DNA of 64,000 nucleotides from Tipula vernalis (lineage: Eukaryota > Arthropoda > Insecta > Diptera > Tipulidae), in contig OY282560.1 of NCBI GenBank assembly GCA_958295665.1, positions 102,711,930 to 102,775,929 of the forward strand, read 5' to 3'. Of this stretch, positions 10,440 to 21,559 are shown in pieces (within the stretch, counting starts at the first letter, position 1; each line of letters starts with the position of its first letter). The notes below the pieces were generated by a model. It made no database searches and was not told where the DNA came from. It was given only the letters and a program-made list of their open reading frames with translations. The translations under genes and the position numbers were made by a program.

Positions 10440-11135
10440 TGACCCGTTTTCTATTCCGGTGAATGTACTACTGTGATCAAAAAGTAGTAAGACTTTTCTA
10501 TTCAAATGGGGCGGGCTTATCCAAACCAGTAGTTTTTTTTTCTTAGGTTGGTAGCAGTCTAACAGACATCTGTGTCAAATTTAGGGTCAATATTTTTAGT
10601 AGTTCATGAGATACAATTGTTTACTATCATCTAAAAAAGTGCATTTTTCACTTTTTTTAAATGAGTTCAGCAAAGAAGTTGCATCAAATTTTGATTCAAA
10701 AATGGAATTTCGGCTTACAAAACGTTGGAAATGTTGGAAAAGGCTTTTGGTGAAAATGCACTGTCCAGAGCGAGAGTTTTTGATTGGTATAAGTTGTTAA
10801 CTGTAAATCGTCGAATTTTGGGCAGATAACTCTTGGTTTTTGCAACACACTAATAATGCACTGCCTCACACTGCATTGATTGTAAATAATTAATTGGCCA
10901 AACATTCGACCCATATCGTTCCACAACCGCCCTATTCGCCAGATTTAGCTCCGTTTGACTTCTGGCTATTCCCGAAACTCTAAAAACCGCTTCGATAATA
11001 TCGTTTTGACTCGATTGAAGAGATACAAGCCGAATCGAAGAAGGTTCTGAAGGTCTTTCCGGAAATCGACTTTAACAACTGTTTCGAAGAGTAAAAAAAA
11101 CGTTGACATAATTGTATTTTATCGGAAGGGGATTA
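10440..11135 (+). pseudogene. Mariner-family transposase relic
   Basis: Frames around 10702-10800 give NALSRARVFDWYKLL, the mariner helix-turn-helix segment. After a large internal deletion the C-terminal part resumes at about 10822 with DNSWFLQHTNNALPHTALIV and, from 10925, PPYSPDLAPFDFWLF, then a tail FDSIEEIQAESKKVL ending near 11093. The second acidic position is altered (NNALPH where DNAPAH is usual). Stops and frameshifts are frequent. Mariner transposase moves its element by cut and paste at TA dinucleotides; this copy is dead. Terminal repeats are not clear. Confidence 0.8.
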
Positions 11136-11139
11136 CTTT

Positions 11140-12255
11140 GAAGGGGATGGAATAAATTTAAAAGAATAATGAGCCGTTTGTTCATTAAATTTTATGTTTA
11201 TCAAATTTAGATCCAGAATTTAAAGTAAATCTCTCTAAATTTTTATACCTAATTCTAAACTTAAACATTTCATTTTCTATGTTTGAAAGGATCTTTTCAT
11301 GATGAAGAGTCGGTATTAAGTTTTCTAGATTTAGATATTGTGCCTGACCGAGCTTCTCAATCAGCCAGCGACCATCCATAACACAAATCTTACAAATCAT
11401 AACGCATAATTTTTCATAACTGAGTGAGCCACCATCCAGCAATCCCATAATAACTGAATTCCACAAATATCGCATAAAAAACTAAGCGCAACATTAGTTC
11501 ATCCATTGATGCCTAAGAATTTTGTACATTTCCAATAAACAATAGTGTGTCGAGGAATTAAAACAATTTTTCAGATGACAAGCAAATTCGTACTTTGCTT
11601 ACTAATCTGCTCCAAATGACTTAGGCTGGACAAACTTTGCTTATATTAACCCAGAGATGAGGGTACAATCCGAAGTTCTCAAAATTTAAAAAAATAAAAG
11701 TTTCATCTAATTTTTCTACATTTTCAATATAATGAACATGCCAAATAAACCTCTAAATTAAATAACCACTAAACACAATTTAATAATGTTACTTGATCCA
11801 AAACATACATACACACACATACACATGCCATAATTTAGAAAATTATAAACTGATAAATAAAATTGTGTTAGCACAAAAAAAAAAGAAAAACTTAAATCAT
11901 TTGATAAACACATCACATATTTTTCCACTTTTCTAAACTCTAAAGAAAACAGATTTATATTTATAATCCCATTACGAATTTTTCTTACGCACGAACATTT
12001 TCCACCTTACATACATATATACATGCATACGAACGAGTACATATACATATGTATGAATGTAAATTATTTAAACAAAAAAATTATTAAACTCAAGACACCG
12101 ATTGAACTCATTTGAAAGAATTGTTTTTTTTTTTGTGTTTGGTTTATTATTTTAAATATTTGTCTCTCGAGAATATTATAACCAAATAAATAAAATATCT
12201 TACCTATTTGAATAATGCACAATATATACAAAAGAATAAAAACATCAAAATCTTA
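11140..12255. other. Likely Pka-R2 intron sequence with microsatellites
   Basis: Downstream of the Pka-R2 exon on its strand. It contains CA/ATAC-rich tracts near 11805-11830 and 12010-12058. No further Pka-R2 exon (phosphorylated RRxS hinge or cyclic-nucleotide-binding domains) was recognised. Confidence 0.45.
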
Positions 12256-12256
12256 C
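12255..12256 (-). other. Splice donor of Pka-R2 coding exon
   Basis: On the minus strand the exon ends GAAGAAG and continues GTAAGATTTT, a strong GTAAGA donor. The intron is phase 1 (208 coding bases before it). Confidence 0.8.
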
Positions 12257-12464
12257 CTTCTTCATGTGATATAAGACTTTCATCTGGTGATGCAACTTCC
12301 GTAGATGCTTGAGTTTTTCGACCCTCCTGTAGTCGTGTAAAAAATTCCACCGCATAATCAACAACATCGCCTGGCTGTTCTAGTAAATAAGCTATTGAAA
12401 ATTCCAGTAGGACATCGCGTAGACTATCTGGTACCTGGATACGATGTTTTGGTTGACTTGACAT
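12257..12464 (-). CDS. Pka-R2: First coding exon of type II PKA regulatory subunit
   Basis: Codes 69 residues plus one base, starting MSSQPKHRIQVPDSLRDVLL. Residues about 8-46 form the RIIa dimerisation/docking domain (LLEFSIAYLLEQP, DVVDYAVEFFTRLQ) that makes the regulatory subunit dimerise and bind AKAP anchoring proteins. The following residues (about 47-69) are the Ser/Thr/Glu-rich linker before the inhibitor hinge. The full protein would inhibit the PKA catalytic subunit until cAMP binds. The ATG at 12464 was chosen over upstream in-frame codons because a polypyrimidine-CTAG acceptor lies only 11 bases upstream. The hinge and both cyclic-nucleotide domains are encoded elsewhere, at lower coordinates or outside the window. 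No damage is seen. It is the only supported host gene here. Confidence 0.9.
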
Positions 12465-12475
12465 TATTTTATTAT

Positions 12476-12477
12476 CT
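12476..12477 (-). other. Splice acceptor before the Pka-R2 start codon
   Basis: Minus strand reads TTTGTTTATTTCTAG followed by an 11-base leader and ATG. This implies at least one upstream untranslated exon at higher coordinates. Confidence 0.75.
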
Positions 12478-12479
12478 AG

Positions 12480-13110
12480 AAATAAACAAAACAAAAAAAT
12501 AAAAAATTATTAACATAAGACTTTGATGTTTGTTAAAATAAGCAAAACACCTACAAAAATCACGGTGTATTGTCATTTTAATTTTTAATAAAGAAGATAT
12601 CGCACGTCTTGAAGTAAACAAGTATTATTATTCTAATGTTTAAGAAAATTTTTCTTTTTTTTTATTTATATTTGTGACCGCCTTTTGATACGTTATGTTT
12701 ATAACTGAAATCAATATTTTTCTGCTTTCGATTTGATTTTAACTCCAATTTGTTTTAAATAAAAATTGCGATAAAAATTAAAATTCTTATCTATTTAGTT
12801 AATGACGTAAGGAATGTTTTTTTTATCTAAAAAAATGATAATATAGTATACAGCATTCGTCATATTAATTGATTACAAATATTTTTACTATCGTTCCCAA
12901 TAAATGTTGTTATGGATTTGAATTGAATCCAATTATCAAATTAAAACACAACAATAATACAAACATAAGAGCTTTGATTGCCAAACAGTACACGGGAAGT
13001 TTGATTTACGATAATTAAATAAAAGTTATCACGTAAGCCCCCATAAGAAAATAAATTGGATGTATGTATGTATGTATTCAATAAATTCAATGAATAATAT
13101 TAATTTGATT
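12480..13110. other. Upstream intron or flank of Pka-R2, no feature seen
   Basis: AT-rich. A short ATGT microsatellite lies near 13058-13078. No further exon was recognised. Confidence 0.45.
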
Positions 13111-13124
13111 TGGTTGAAATTAAA

Positions 13125-13668
13125 TATGATGGTAAGTATCCAAAATAGGCGAATCGGGTGAAATCGGTTCAAATTACTGATGGCTTTGCTCGCCTTCAAG
13201 TCATTTTTCTCCTTCTTCTTACATGAGGAATTCATGTTTTTACATCTATTGCTGTTGTAACCGACGACCTTCATTTGGTTTCGCTAATAAAAAACCAAAC
13301 TAAAACTCGTGATCGTCAATAAAAACAAATAAAAAGCAAAAATAAAAAGCAATATAAATAAATGAGTTTTTAATTTATAAATTCTTCGTCGGCCACTTTC
13401 GTAATATTTTCAATGTTTATTTTGGAATTTTTTGTTTCTTTCTGAGTTATGTGTTGGAGTATATAAGAACATAATAAAGTGAAGTCCATATTTTAATGCA
13501 TTCTCTCGATCGTTCTCTTCTGTGTTTATTTCTCTTATTTGCATCATGCTATCCCCCTTACTCATGTCATTTTATCTCTCTTATTTGCTTCGTGTTAAAT
13601 CAAAAATTAAAAAAAAACGTGCATTTAAATCAATCCTCATTTTGCGACCAAAATCGATGTCCTGAAGG
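13125..13668. mobile_element. Second copy of the gag-inserted TIR element
   Basis: Matches the element at 1975-3235: GATGGTAAGTATC, GGGTGAAATCGGTTCAA, ACATGAGGAATTCATGTTTT, ATTCTTCGTCGGCCAC, then TCTCTTATTTGCATCATG and the right terminal repeat CCTCATTTTGCGACCAAAAT. The left terminus was not found and the long foldback arms of the first copy are absent. It lies just upstream (in Pka-R2 orientation) of the Pka-R2 exon. No coding sequence. Confidence 0.75.
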
Positions 13669-13989
13669 TGACAAAAACGAGTTTGGTGAGCAAAAACATT
13701 TCGAACGCTTTAAGCTCAGTTAAATCTCAAATTTATGTAAACAAAGCTGACGACACTTTCAGAGGTAAAACTCAAAGCACAAAGCTCAACTGGGGCCGGT
13801 AAATATTCCGTTTCGACCGAAACTGTCTTAAGATTCGGTCTAATTGGGCGGTATGTATGAGAAGTCGATGTCCCAAAATGTAAGGCGGCTGGCAAGACCT
13901 ATAATCAGTTCGCCACTGACTATTTTAATAGACTAAAGAGTGTATAGCTAGTGAAAAAATAATGAACAACGAATTATTATTAACATATT

Positions 13990-14913
13990 GTTTAGTTTAT
14001 TAAGCTCATAATTGGGCCGATTCTCTTAACAAGGAGATGTACAGGAAGCGCTTGTCACAGGTTCAAAGACGTGGTGCTTTAAGGGTTGCCTCGGCATACC
14101 GCACGATATCTGAGCCTGCAGTATTGGTAATAGCCGGAACGATTCCAATTGAACTGCTAGCCAGGGAAAGGAAAGAGGTCTACCGTCGGGCTGATGGGGC
14201 TAATAAGAGGGCTGTGAACCTACAGGAGAGGTCCCGCACCATAGAGTTATGGCAATCGGCTTGGGGCTTGAGGCTGAGAAGTTGGCTACTATCTGACACA
14301 GTTCCTGAGTGGCCACGGATATTTTATTTTACTATTTAGAATGCGGAAGGTGACGTCGGCAGAATGCCTGTACTGCCCAGGGCCTGAATTCCGGTTCGGT
14401 GACAAATGATAATGAGAAATAACTTGATTTTTTATTTCAACTAGTCGGTTGCATTTTTATTAAGAGTAGGCAAAATAAAACATAAAGTCATTTCACATTC
14501 TCATTTGTCATTGATCCGGAATTCAGGCCCAGGTAGTATTGACGACGTGGAACACACGTTCTTTTCGTGCCAAGCATGGGAGGAGCATAGAATAGCGTTG
14601 GAGATGGAGGTGGAGGCATGGTCTCCGGAGACAGCAGTAGATATTATGCTGCGAAGCTCGGCCTGGTGGGAACTCGTGGCACTGTTTGTAGAGAAAGTCC
14701 TGAGAGCGAAAAAGGAAGATCTTGATAGACTACCGTAGAGAAGAAGAAAGCTCCGGGAGCTTAGGGAAACAAACGTTCTACCCCGAAAAAAGTGTGAAAC
14801 GGTCACAGGGTAGTCCAGTAGAGGGGGGAACGTGTTTTTAGTCGGTAGGGCAGAAATGCGAGTCTGACACATCGTGCGTAAATGGCATTTTCACCTTCCC
14901 CATTAAAAAAAAA
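13990..14913 (+). pseudogene. R1-like LINE, 3' part
   Basis: From 14037 the frame gives LSQVQRRGALRVASAYRTIS and PIELLARERKEVYRR, the region after the RT in R1-type non-LTR retrotransposons. A deletion near 14320 joins it to KVTSAECLYCPG. After a 147-bp insertion the same domain continues IDDVEHTFFSCQAW, forming the Cys-Cys-His-Cys motif typical of this group, and ends near 14738. A 3' UTR with an A-run (about 14905-14916) follows. The RT and endonuclease are missing, so it is strongly 5'-truncated, as is usual for target-primed insertion. It is inactive. R1 assignment rests on the C-terminal pattern only. Confidence 0.7.
14382..14528. mobile_element. 147-bp TIR element inside the LINE, with target duplication
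   Basis: Starts GCCTGAATTCCGG and ends CCGGAATTCAGGC. The inverted arms extend about 34 bp to TGACAAATGA/TCATTTGTCA. CCAGG occurs directly on both sides (14377-14381 and 14529-14533). Removing the insert and one CCAGG restores the LINE frame across CYCPG-SIDDVEHTF, which fixes the borders. The palindromic ends leave one or two bases of ambiguity. The superfamily is not recognised. Confidence 0.85.
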
Positions 14914-14934
14914 AATCCACTCATTAAATCTATT

Positions 14935-15120
14935 AATAATTAGGGTGAATAAATGAGTGAATAATGACTGAATTTTGAATAATCATTCAATGACCGAATA
15001 ATGCGTGAATAATTATTGAGTGAATATTGAGGGAAAAATTAGATAACACTGGATGAATAATGCATGAATAATGGGTGAATATTGAGTCAAATTTTAATTC
15101 ATCAGTGAATAGAGGTGCGC
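14935..15120 (+). repeat. Degenerate GTGAATAAT repeats, block 1
   Basis: Many variants of GTGAATAAT, GTGAATATTGAG and ATGAATAATG occur with irregular spacing. The same motif recurs in blocks at 16530-16680 and 17340-17650, so the intervening DNA may have been inserted into one decayed array. Confidence 0.65.
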
Positions 15121-15199
15121 GCGCACATTCGAACAAGAAAAACGACTTTTTTTCTTTCTCTGAGTGAATTTTTAAATAATTTAAATTGTCCGAAAATTA

Positions 15200-15395
15200 T
15201 AAAATTGGGCCCATTTTAAAGATAAATAATGAGGGATTATAAAATAATTATACAAATGGTACCACCTTCCATTTCTTCTTTTTCAAAATGGCCGCCGGAA
15301 TGTTCTTTTTGAATTTTCTACAATGTTCATCTTTTTTTTTATCTTTTTCCCTATTTAGTTGTATTAGCCATACTAAAAAATCAGCGGAATAATTA
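15200..15395 (+). repeat. Dispersed repeat shared with 53480-53650
   Basis: Both copies share AAATTGGGC.CATTTTA, TATAAAATAATTA.A.AAATGG and TTCTTCTTTTTCAAAATGGC in the same order and orientation. No coding potential. Class unknown. Confidence 0.7.
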
Positions 15396-15439
15396 GTAAA
15401 AAAATAAAAATAAAACGTTGATACGAGTCATTTTGGTAG

Positions 15440-16525
15440 GTCCAAATATTACAAATATATATTTTTGTAACTCCTTTAAAAAACAGTTATAATAAATAAC
15501 AAGTATTAATAAAAAGTATAATTTAATTAAAAAACAGATGTAATCTTTTAGGTTTAAAACAGTGTCAAAATTAACAATTCAAGTAGTTCAATTTTTCAGG
15601 TTGTGTATGATTGATTCATTGAATTTAATTCATTGATTTAAACAAAACAAAAATTTAGGTTTATTTTAATTAATGGTAGTGTAATAATAAGTAGCTTTTA
15701 AAGCTGTTGTAAGCCGTTTCCTGAGCCGAATTATTCGAAAAATTTAAGAAATGTTAATGATAGTATTAAAACTCGTGGAAAAATATTCGAAACTACTAGA
15801 TAGAATAAGGCATTTTTTTGTTAAAAACGTTTGTTTAAATTTTTAAAGTAAATAAAAAAAAATTAAAGTAACTTCGAGTCTATTTAAGTAAGTAAAGTTT
15901 GGAAACAACTTATTAATCTCGATATCGATTTTCAGGAAGTCTTGTGGAACCTGTTTCAGCTTTCCAGAATCTTCAAGTAAACAGCGGACATTTTTTCAAA
16001 CAAATTACTAACAAAAAATACTAACAAGAAAAACAGCAAAGGGAGCGGGGAAAAATTTAATCGTCGGACCAATAATAATCAATTTCTTAATAGAAGCATT
16101 TAAGTTCAGACTCCAAACTTTAGGATCATCATGTTAACTTTTTAATATTGGTTACTGTTAACACTAATTATAAGTCAAATTAAAACCATCTATAGTGGCA
16201 GGTTATAATAAAAATTTAGATATATTGTCGGTTGAGTAAGGTAAATCATTTCAATAAGCAGTTCATGCTAATTATAATTAGTTGAGGTCACCTAAGAGCC
16301 ACTATTTAGTAAGCTATAAGTAAGATTTAATTAACTACGATTGCGATTTTTAGAAGTTCTCTAGAAATCTCATTCAGCAAACTAATAAATAAATATTATT
16401 TCAGAACGCAGTTATGTTACTAATTATTAGCTATACATAGATGTCTGTAACCGGGTCAATTTTTGTCGTTACTAACTTAACCTATCCAAATCCTATTTAT
16501 GTTGTATGTAGAGGCCTAATCAGTC
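15440..16525. other. AT-rich DNA without recognisable feature
   Basis: Nothing beyond base composition was recognised. It separates two blocks of the GTGAATAAT repeat. Confidence 0.45.
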
Positions 16526-16529
16526 AAAA

Positions 16530-16680
16530 TTATAATTCATCAGCGAATAAAGTGAAAAATGGGTGAATAATAAATAACTAGTAATCAGTGAATAATACGA
16601 ATCAGTGAATAATCGTGTGGTACTGAAAAATAGTGCAAAAATCATTCAAGGATGAATAATGGGTAAATAACAGCGTTTAA
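16530..16680 (+). repeat. Degenerate GTGAATAAT repeats, block 2
   Basis: AAATGGGTGAATAATAAATA, AATCAGTGAATAATACG and similar variants, related to block 1. Confidence 0.6.
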
Positions 16681-17339
16681 AATTACTCTTCAGTTAGTTT
16701 TTATTCCCTTCCTTCTAGTTTTAAGTGAATTTTCCAATTCTCTTTTCTCTTCTTCGATCAAAATAGTAAACCAAAAATTCACGAATACTATTCAGTAACA
16801 AATAAATAATGAGCGAAGAAAAGAAACAAAATGAGAGAATCGATCTACTGAATAGAATAGAAATATATTTTTCTTCTGTTTTGTTCACTGCTGAATGAAT
16901 AATTAGTGAATCATTTTTGAATAGGAATTTAATGTACAAGTTTTATTAAAAGTGCAAAATTGTTTTGATTTATTTTTGGGGCTATATCGAGAATTGAGTT
17001 CGAACAGTGATAATTTTGGCCAAAAATTCGAATATTTTATGATAATTTGGTGTAAAACGGCAAATTTTATTTTTCTTATGCGCAACTTAAACAAAATTAA
17101 TCTCCAATTCTTAAGTTTCACTCTCTCCTTTGTTTGATTAACGAATAGAATATTTCGTAGTATTGAATTGACTGAGGTAGAGAATATTTTTTCTTTTCTT
17201 CTTTGTTCGACGCAAAATAAATAATCATCAGAATATGTTTTGGTTTTCTACTCACTATTCAAATCGATGAGTTGTAAAAATTATTATTCGATGTGTAAAA
17301 AGGAAATAACAAAATTTACAGAGCGAGTTTTAAAACGCT

Positions 17340-17650
17340 GGTAAATAATCATTGAATAATCAGTGAAACGTTAATGAATGCTCCGTGAATAAAGAAGGAG
17401 AAGCTGTAATTATTGAAAGGATACTAACGTATAAAGCTTAAATTATGAGTCAAATCAATATCCATTTGAATATTGAGTTAATTATGATTGAATAATCAGT
17501 TAATAACAAGAAACTACTTAAGTAGTGATTAATGAGTAAATTCATCAATCAGCATTCACCAATGAATAACTTGAGATAAATCAGTGAATATTGAATGAAT
17601 AAAGCGTGAATAATAACCAAATAATCATGAATAATGAATGAGTGAAAAGC
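17340..17650 (+). repeat. Degenerate GTGAATAAT repeats, block 3
   Basis: Variants such as ATCATTGAATAATCAGTGAA, GCGTGAATAATAACC and AATCATGAATAATGAATGAG continue to about 17642. They match blocks 1 and 2. Confidence 0.6.
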
Positions 17651-17984
17651 AGGAAATAAATGCAAATATGGCAAAATTGCAACACATAATAATCTTTTAT
17701 TAAGAAATACCTAAATTTTAACCTTTTATTTCATTTCACGAAGGCATTGCTTTCTTTACAAACAGTTGACGTCGAAAAGTATCCTAATAATTGTACAATC
17801 GAAGGAGACACATACTGTATACAGTTCAAAAAGACAGATTAAGAATTGGGATGGATGGTGGACATGGTTGACAATGTAAACTACACAATGAAAATATAAT
17901 ATTCAATTGAATTTTTTTTGTTAGGTGTAATGTTCTAATTTGTATGCAAGAGTAGTGGTGCCATCAGTAAAAAATTTCTTAAAA

Positions 17985-18160
17985 TATTCTGGAAAATCCC
18001 GTTTAATTTTAAAATTAAATCTAAATTTTCAAGAAAATTTTGATATTAAAAATTTAAAATTAGATTGGAAATTTCTATTTTCCAGAATATTTTAAACCTA
18101 TTTCGGACTACCCAGTAGCGTAACTATAAATTTCGGAACCCTTCGGGCATTTTGATTGTC
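17985..18160 (+). repeat. TTCCAGAATATTTTAAA repeat, left copy flanking a transposon relic
   Basis: TTAATTTTAAAATTAAATC palindromes, then TTTCCAGAATATTTTAAACC, CTATTTCGGAC, CCCAGTAGCGTAACTA and AAATTTCGG. The second half recurs in direct orientation at about 19355-19455. Related palindromic motifs fill 55520-55990. Confidence 0.65.
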
Positions 18161-18164
18161 CAAG

Positions 18165-19075
18165 TTTTTTATGAAAATAACCGTTCAAAAACAACAACAT
18201 TTCGTAAATTATGTGAGAGTTTTGTCGACATGCCCTACTAAGCGTGCCATTGGTAAAACTATTGATCGTTTTGAAGAAATTGGTTCAGTGGAAGGTCGTA
18301 GACCGTATCAACATGTTGATCCATGATCAACATGTTGATCTTCATTTGCATCCATACAAAATTCAACTAACTCAAAAATTGAGGCTACCAGACCATTTAA
18401 ATCGTCGTCGTTTTGTTAATTGGATGATTGAACGAAATGAAGATTTTTCATCAAAAATCATCTTTAGCGATGAAGCTCATTTTCATCTTAATGGGTTCGG
18501 CAATAAGCAAAATTGTCGAATTTAGGGAGCGGAGAGTCCTCATGTTATTCACGAAGCAGGACTTCATCCCCCAAGAGTCACTGTTTGGTGTGGTTTATGG
18601 GCTGGTGGCATCATTGGGTCATTTTTCTTTGAAAACGAACAGGAAAAAGCCCTTACAGTGAATGGGGAACGTTATCGCAACATGTTAACTGGTTTTTTTG
18701 TGGCCCAAATTGAATTAATTGCGTGTCAACGACCTTCTGTTTCAACAAGATGCCACGCAAATAGTGGAACAATCCATTTATTGTCAACAAAATTTGCTGA
18801 TCGCATAATTTCAAGAAATTGTGAAGTTCCTTGGCCACCAAGAAGCCCGGATTTAACACCACTTGATTATTTTTTGGTGGGGTTATTTGAAAGGGAAGGT
18901 TTATGCTAATCATCCACAAACAATTCAACAACTTAAAAACAACATTCGAGCTGAAATGTAGGTCATTGATCCGCTTTTATTATTTGATGTTCGGATGCAG
19001 GCCTATAGACGAAGCCGTGGTGGGCATATGAATGACATTATTTTTCATACATAAATGGCATAGAACCACCTTTCA
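18165..19075 (+). pseudogene. Tc1/mariner-superfamily transposase relic (WFQQDGATCHTA type)
   Basis: An N-terminal trace, YENNRSKTTTFRKLCESF, at about 18170-18230 is followed by a deletion marked by a 14-bp local duplication (ATCAACATGTTGAT). From 18330 the frame gives LTQKLRLPDHLNRRRFVNWM, IIFSDEAHFHLNGF (first catalytic Asp) and a stop at the Trp of NCRIW. Neighbouring frames continue VTVWCGLWAGGIIGSFFFE, TVNGERYRNML and PWPPRSPDLTPLDYFLVG (third Asp). The middle WFQQDGATCH segment has decayed to RPSVSTRCHAN. Multiple shifts make it non-functional. It belongs to the same family as the copy at 44707-45486. Confidence 0.8.
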
Positions 19076-19320
19076 CTATCAATAAAAAATTTTGATTTTT
19101 CATCCCAAAATGTGTTTCACTTACAAATAGAAAAAGAACTAACAGATGGCCATTAAATTAAATACAAATAAACTATTTAAAGCCTACCTGTGAAATTTTA
19201 AAAATCATCGTTTGCCGATATCATGATACCTACAACCGGAAGATTTTCAACGCCACCATTAAATTAGTACGCATGATAAGCATGTTTCAAAAATATTTTT
19301 CAAAATAAATTAATGCAATA

Positions 19321-19460
19321 GTTAAGTTTTAGAAATTCTGGAAAAGGAAAATTAAATTTTAAAATTAGATTGGAAATTTTCATATTCCAGAATATTTTAA
19401 TCCTATTTCGGACCCTCCCAGTAGCATAACTACAAATTTCGGGCCATCCCTCGCCAACAT
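19321..19460 (+). repeat. TTCCAGAATATTTTAA repeat, right copy flanking a transposon relic
   Basis: AAATTAAATTTTAAAATTAG, ATTCCAGAATATTTTAATCC, CTATTTCGGACC and CCCAGTAGCATAACTAC match 17985-18160 in the same orientation, so direct repeats bracket the transposase relic. Confidence 0.65.
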
Positions 19461-19464
19461 TTTT

Positions 19465-20950
19465 CTTGAGCCCCTAAAAATGCTTTTTGTAACTACCTAT
19501 GAACAAGTCAAGCATTTACTTTTAGTTTTTAAAAAATATCTAGAATTTGGAAATAACCTCAAAAATGTCGAATTTCTCAAAGAGAAATCAGAAAGTTCTC
19601 AAATATCGAATTATCCGTAGGTCTGTAAAACCAAAGGAATTCCTGTACGCGCTAATCACCACCATGTAAAATATAAATAATCTGGACATTCTTGAATAAT
19701 TTCGAATAATCTAGAAAATTGGAGAAATATCAAAATTTTGGCATAATCTCGAAAAATCTACTAAATATCACGATTCAGATTTTAACGTGTAACTCTGCAA
19801 GTTCCCACAACACAAAGTTAAGCGCCGAACATTGCCATTTAAAATTCGAATAAATTTGAAAATCTTTAAAAATCTCGAATAATCCTAGAAATGTTGGGAA
19901 ATTACCCCAGAAAAATTCGAATAATCTCTATATTATGTGAATCTCGATTGATCACGAACAATTTCAATAATACCGAAAATCTGGATATTAATGAATAATT
20001 TCGGAAAGTGGTTTAAGTGTTATTATGAACTCTTTTCGGTTATAATACACTTATGCCAGCGCCTTATGCAGCTTTCAAAATAATCGAAACGAAAGTACCG
20101 TTATTTACAAGAAACAAATTCTTGAAAAAATGACAAAGTGTCGAGGCAGGCGTATGGCAATCTACTCCAATGCATAAATTCGCAAACAAAATAAAAAAAT
20201 GCCCTTTAAATTTGGGATATTTTTGCATTATGAAATTGTATGTGAAATGCAAACGTGACAATAAATAAAATAAAGCACCAATTTGGCGTATTTATGCACG
20301 ATGGACAAAATATTCTAGAAAATGAAGATTTAATTTTCAAATGTGTCCTAAACATTAAATGGGTGGGACCTTCTTTCTGTTTTTGGTATTTATGCATGGG
20401 GTGTAATTGTCATTCACGTCGCGACAACCATAGCTTAGATAAAGGAAAAATCGCCAAACGAGCTGAAGACTGAACCAAAAAGTATATTACTAAAGTGTGT
20501 TTACGATTCGTAAAAGCACTGTCGGAACCTTATCAATATTTTTGGAAACAAATTAAAATTCCGAGAACTTATCGAGAATATGATATATGTACATATTAAG
20601 TTTTAATAATTTTATTTAATTAAAGACAATTAAGAAATATGTCAAATTTTACTCGTTTGCCTTTTACAAAATTTAATCTTTTCGAATGAAATTACACTTT
20701 GTGCTTTATAGAAATAAGCCCGATGTTTTACGTTTAGTTTGAATTTTAATGTATGTACCTCAATATTTGATAATAAAAAATAATCAAAACTTTGAAAATT
20801 GGATAAATTCAAAATTAAATTTAATATTATTGCACCCATACGAGACTCGATTTGGAATCATCAATATTATAAAAGTAAAGTTTTTTTAATTTGTGGTGAA
20901 TAAATTAAAACAAAAATAGATTTGGTTGTTAACATTTTAATTTTTATCTA
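19465..20950. other. AT-rich DNA with cryptic CGAATAATCTCGAAAA motifs
   Basis: Between about 19560 and 20000, phrases like TCTCGAAAAATCTAC, TCGAATAATCTAG and CTCGAATAATCC recur without a fixed period. The rest shows nothing recognisable. Confidence 0.4.
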
Positions 20951-20954
20951 GTTT

Positions 20955-21075
20955 ATTAATTTTTTTGTTGAATATTAATTAATTCATGTAATATCTAATA
21001 TGCTACCGGTAATTAGACCATTTTAATTGTGTTTCGATTAACACGAGAAGTATATTAGTATTTACGAACAGTAAT
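20955..21075 (-). mobile_element. Tc1-like terminal fragment
   Basis: Reverse complement of 61820-61940: both carry GGTCTAATCACCGGTAGCAT-type ends (here ATGCTACCGGTAATTAGACC), the TTGTTGAAT.TTAATTAATT block and ACACGAGAAG. It lies 40 bp left of foldback FB1, while the 61.8-kb copy lies in the FB2 loop. Confidence 0.7.
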
Positions 21076-21156
21076 TCAACGAAACCGACTAATAGACAGA
21101 ATTCTATTTATTTAATTATATGATTTTTAATATGTTCCGAAGATTGTAAGATAATT

Positions 21157-21231
21157 CAATCCAGTTTCGAACTGATGAGCTTATGATTAAGAAAAAATCA
21201 ATCTTCTCATCAGGCCGCGGCGACTGGACTG
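21157..21231 (-). ncRNA. Hammerhead-like ribozyme motif, FB1 left arm
   Basis: On the minus strand the segment reads CAGTCCA, GTC, GCCGCGGC, CTGATGAG, a variable stem II region, C-GAAA-C and TGGATTG. All conserved hammerhead core bases are present, as in the right arm. The distal stem II hairpin is TGATT/AATCA in this arm. Confidence 0.55.
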
Positions 21232-21559
21232 ATTATACCACAATTTACATTCTATATATACAGAATGTGCTGTGCGTTAAGTACTAGCGAATCGTACTAA
21301 TACAGATGAATTCTCTTACAATTTTTCTTCTTCACAATATTCACACAGCTCTATTTCTGTGTACGCTAATTTGTAAAATTTATTTATTTTATTTTCTATT
21401 TCTGTGTACGCTGTGTAAAAATTAGCGTACACAGAAATAGAGCTGTGTGAATATTGTGAAGAAGAAAAATTGTAAGAGAATTAATCTGTATTAGTACGAT
21501 TCGCTAGTACTTAACGCACAGCACATTATGTATATATAGAATGTAAATTGTGGTATAAT

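Noticed and set aside
11114..11180. Terminal repeat of the 10.4-kb mariner relic
   Set aside because: The expected end region was inspected, but no inverted partner near 10440-10500 could be matched confidently.
11185..11475. Minus-strand 96-codon frame just downstream of the Pka-R2 exon
   Set aside because: Protein looks non-random but has no recognised domain, does not match PKA regulatory subunits, and has no splice signals that I could pair with the exon.
21171..21231. Hammerhead on the opposite strand (second CTGATGAG in each arm)
   Set aside because: The complementary strand also has CTGATGAG, but the following GAAA lacks a C11.1 partner and no GTC with a stem III is placed correctly.
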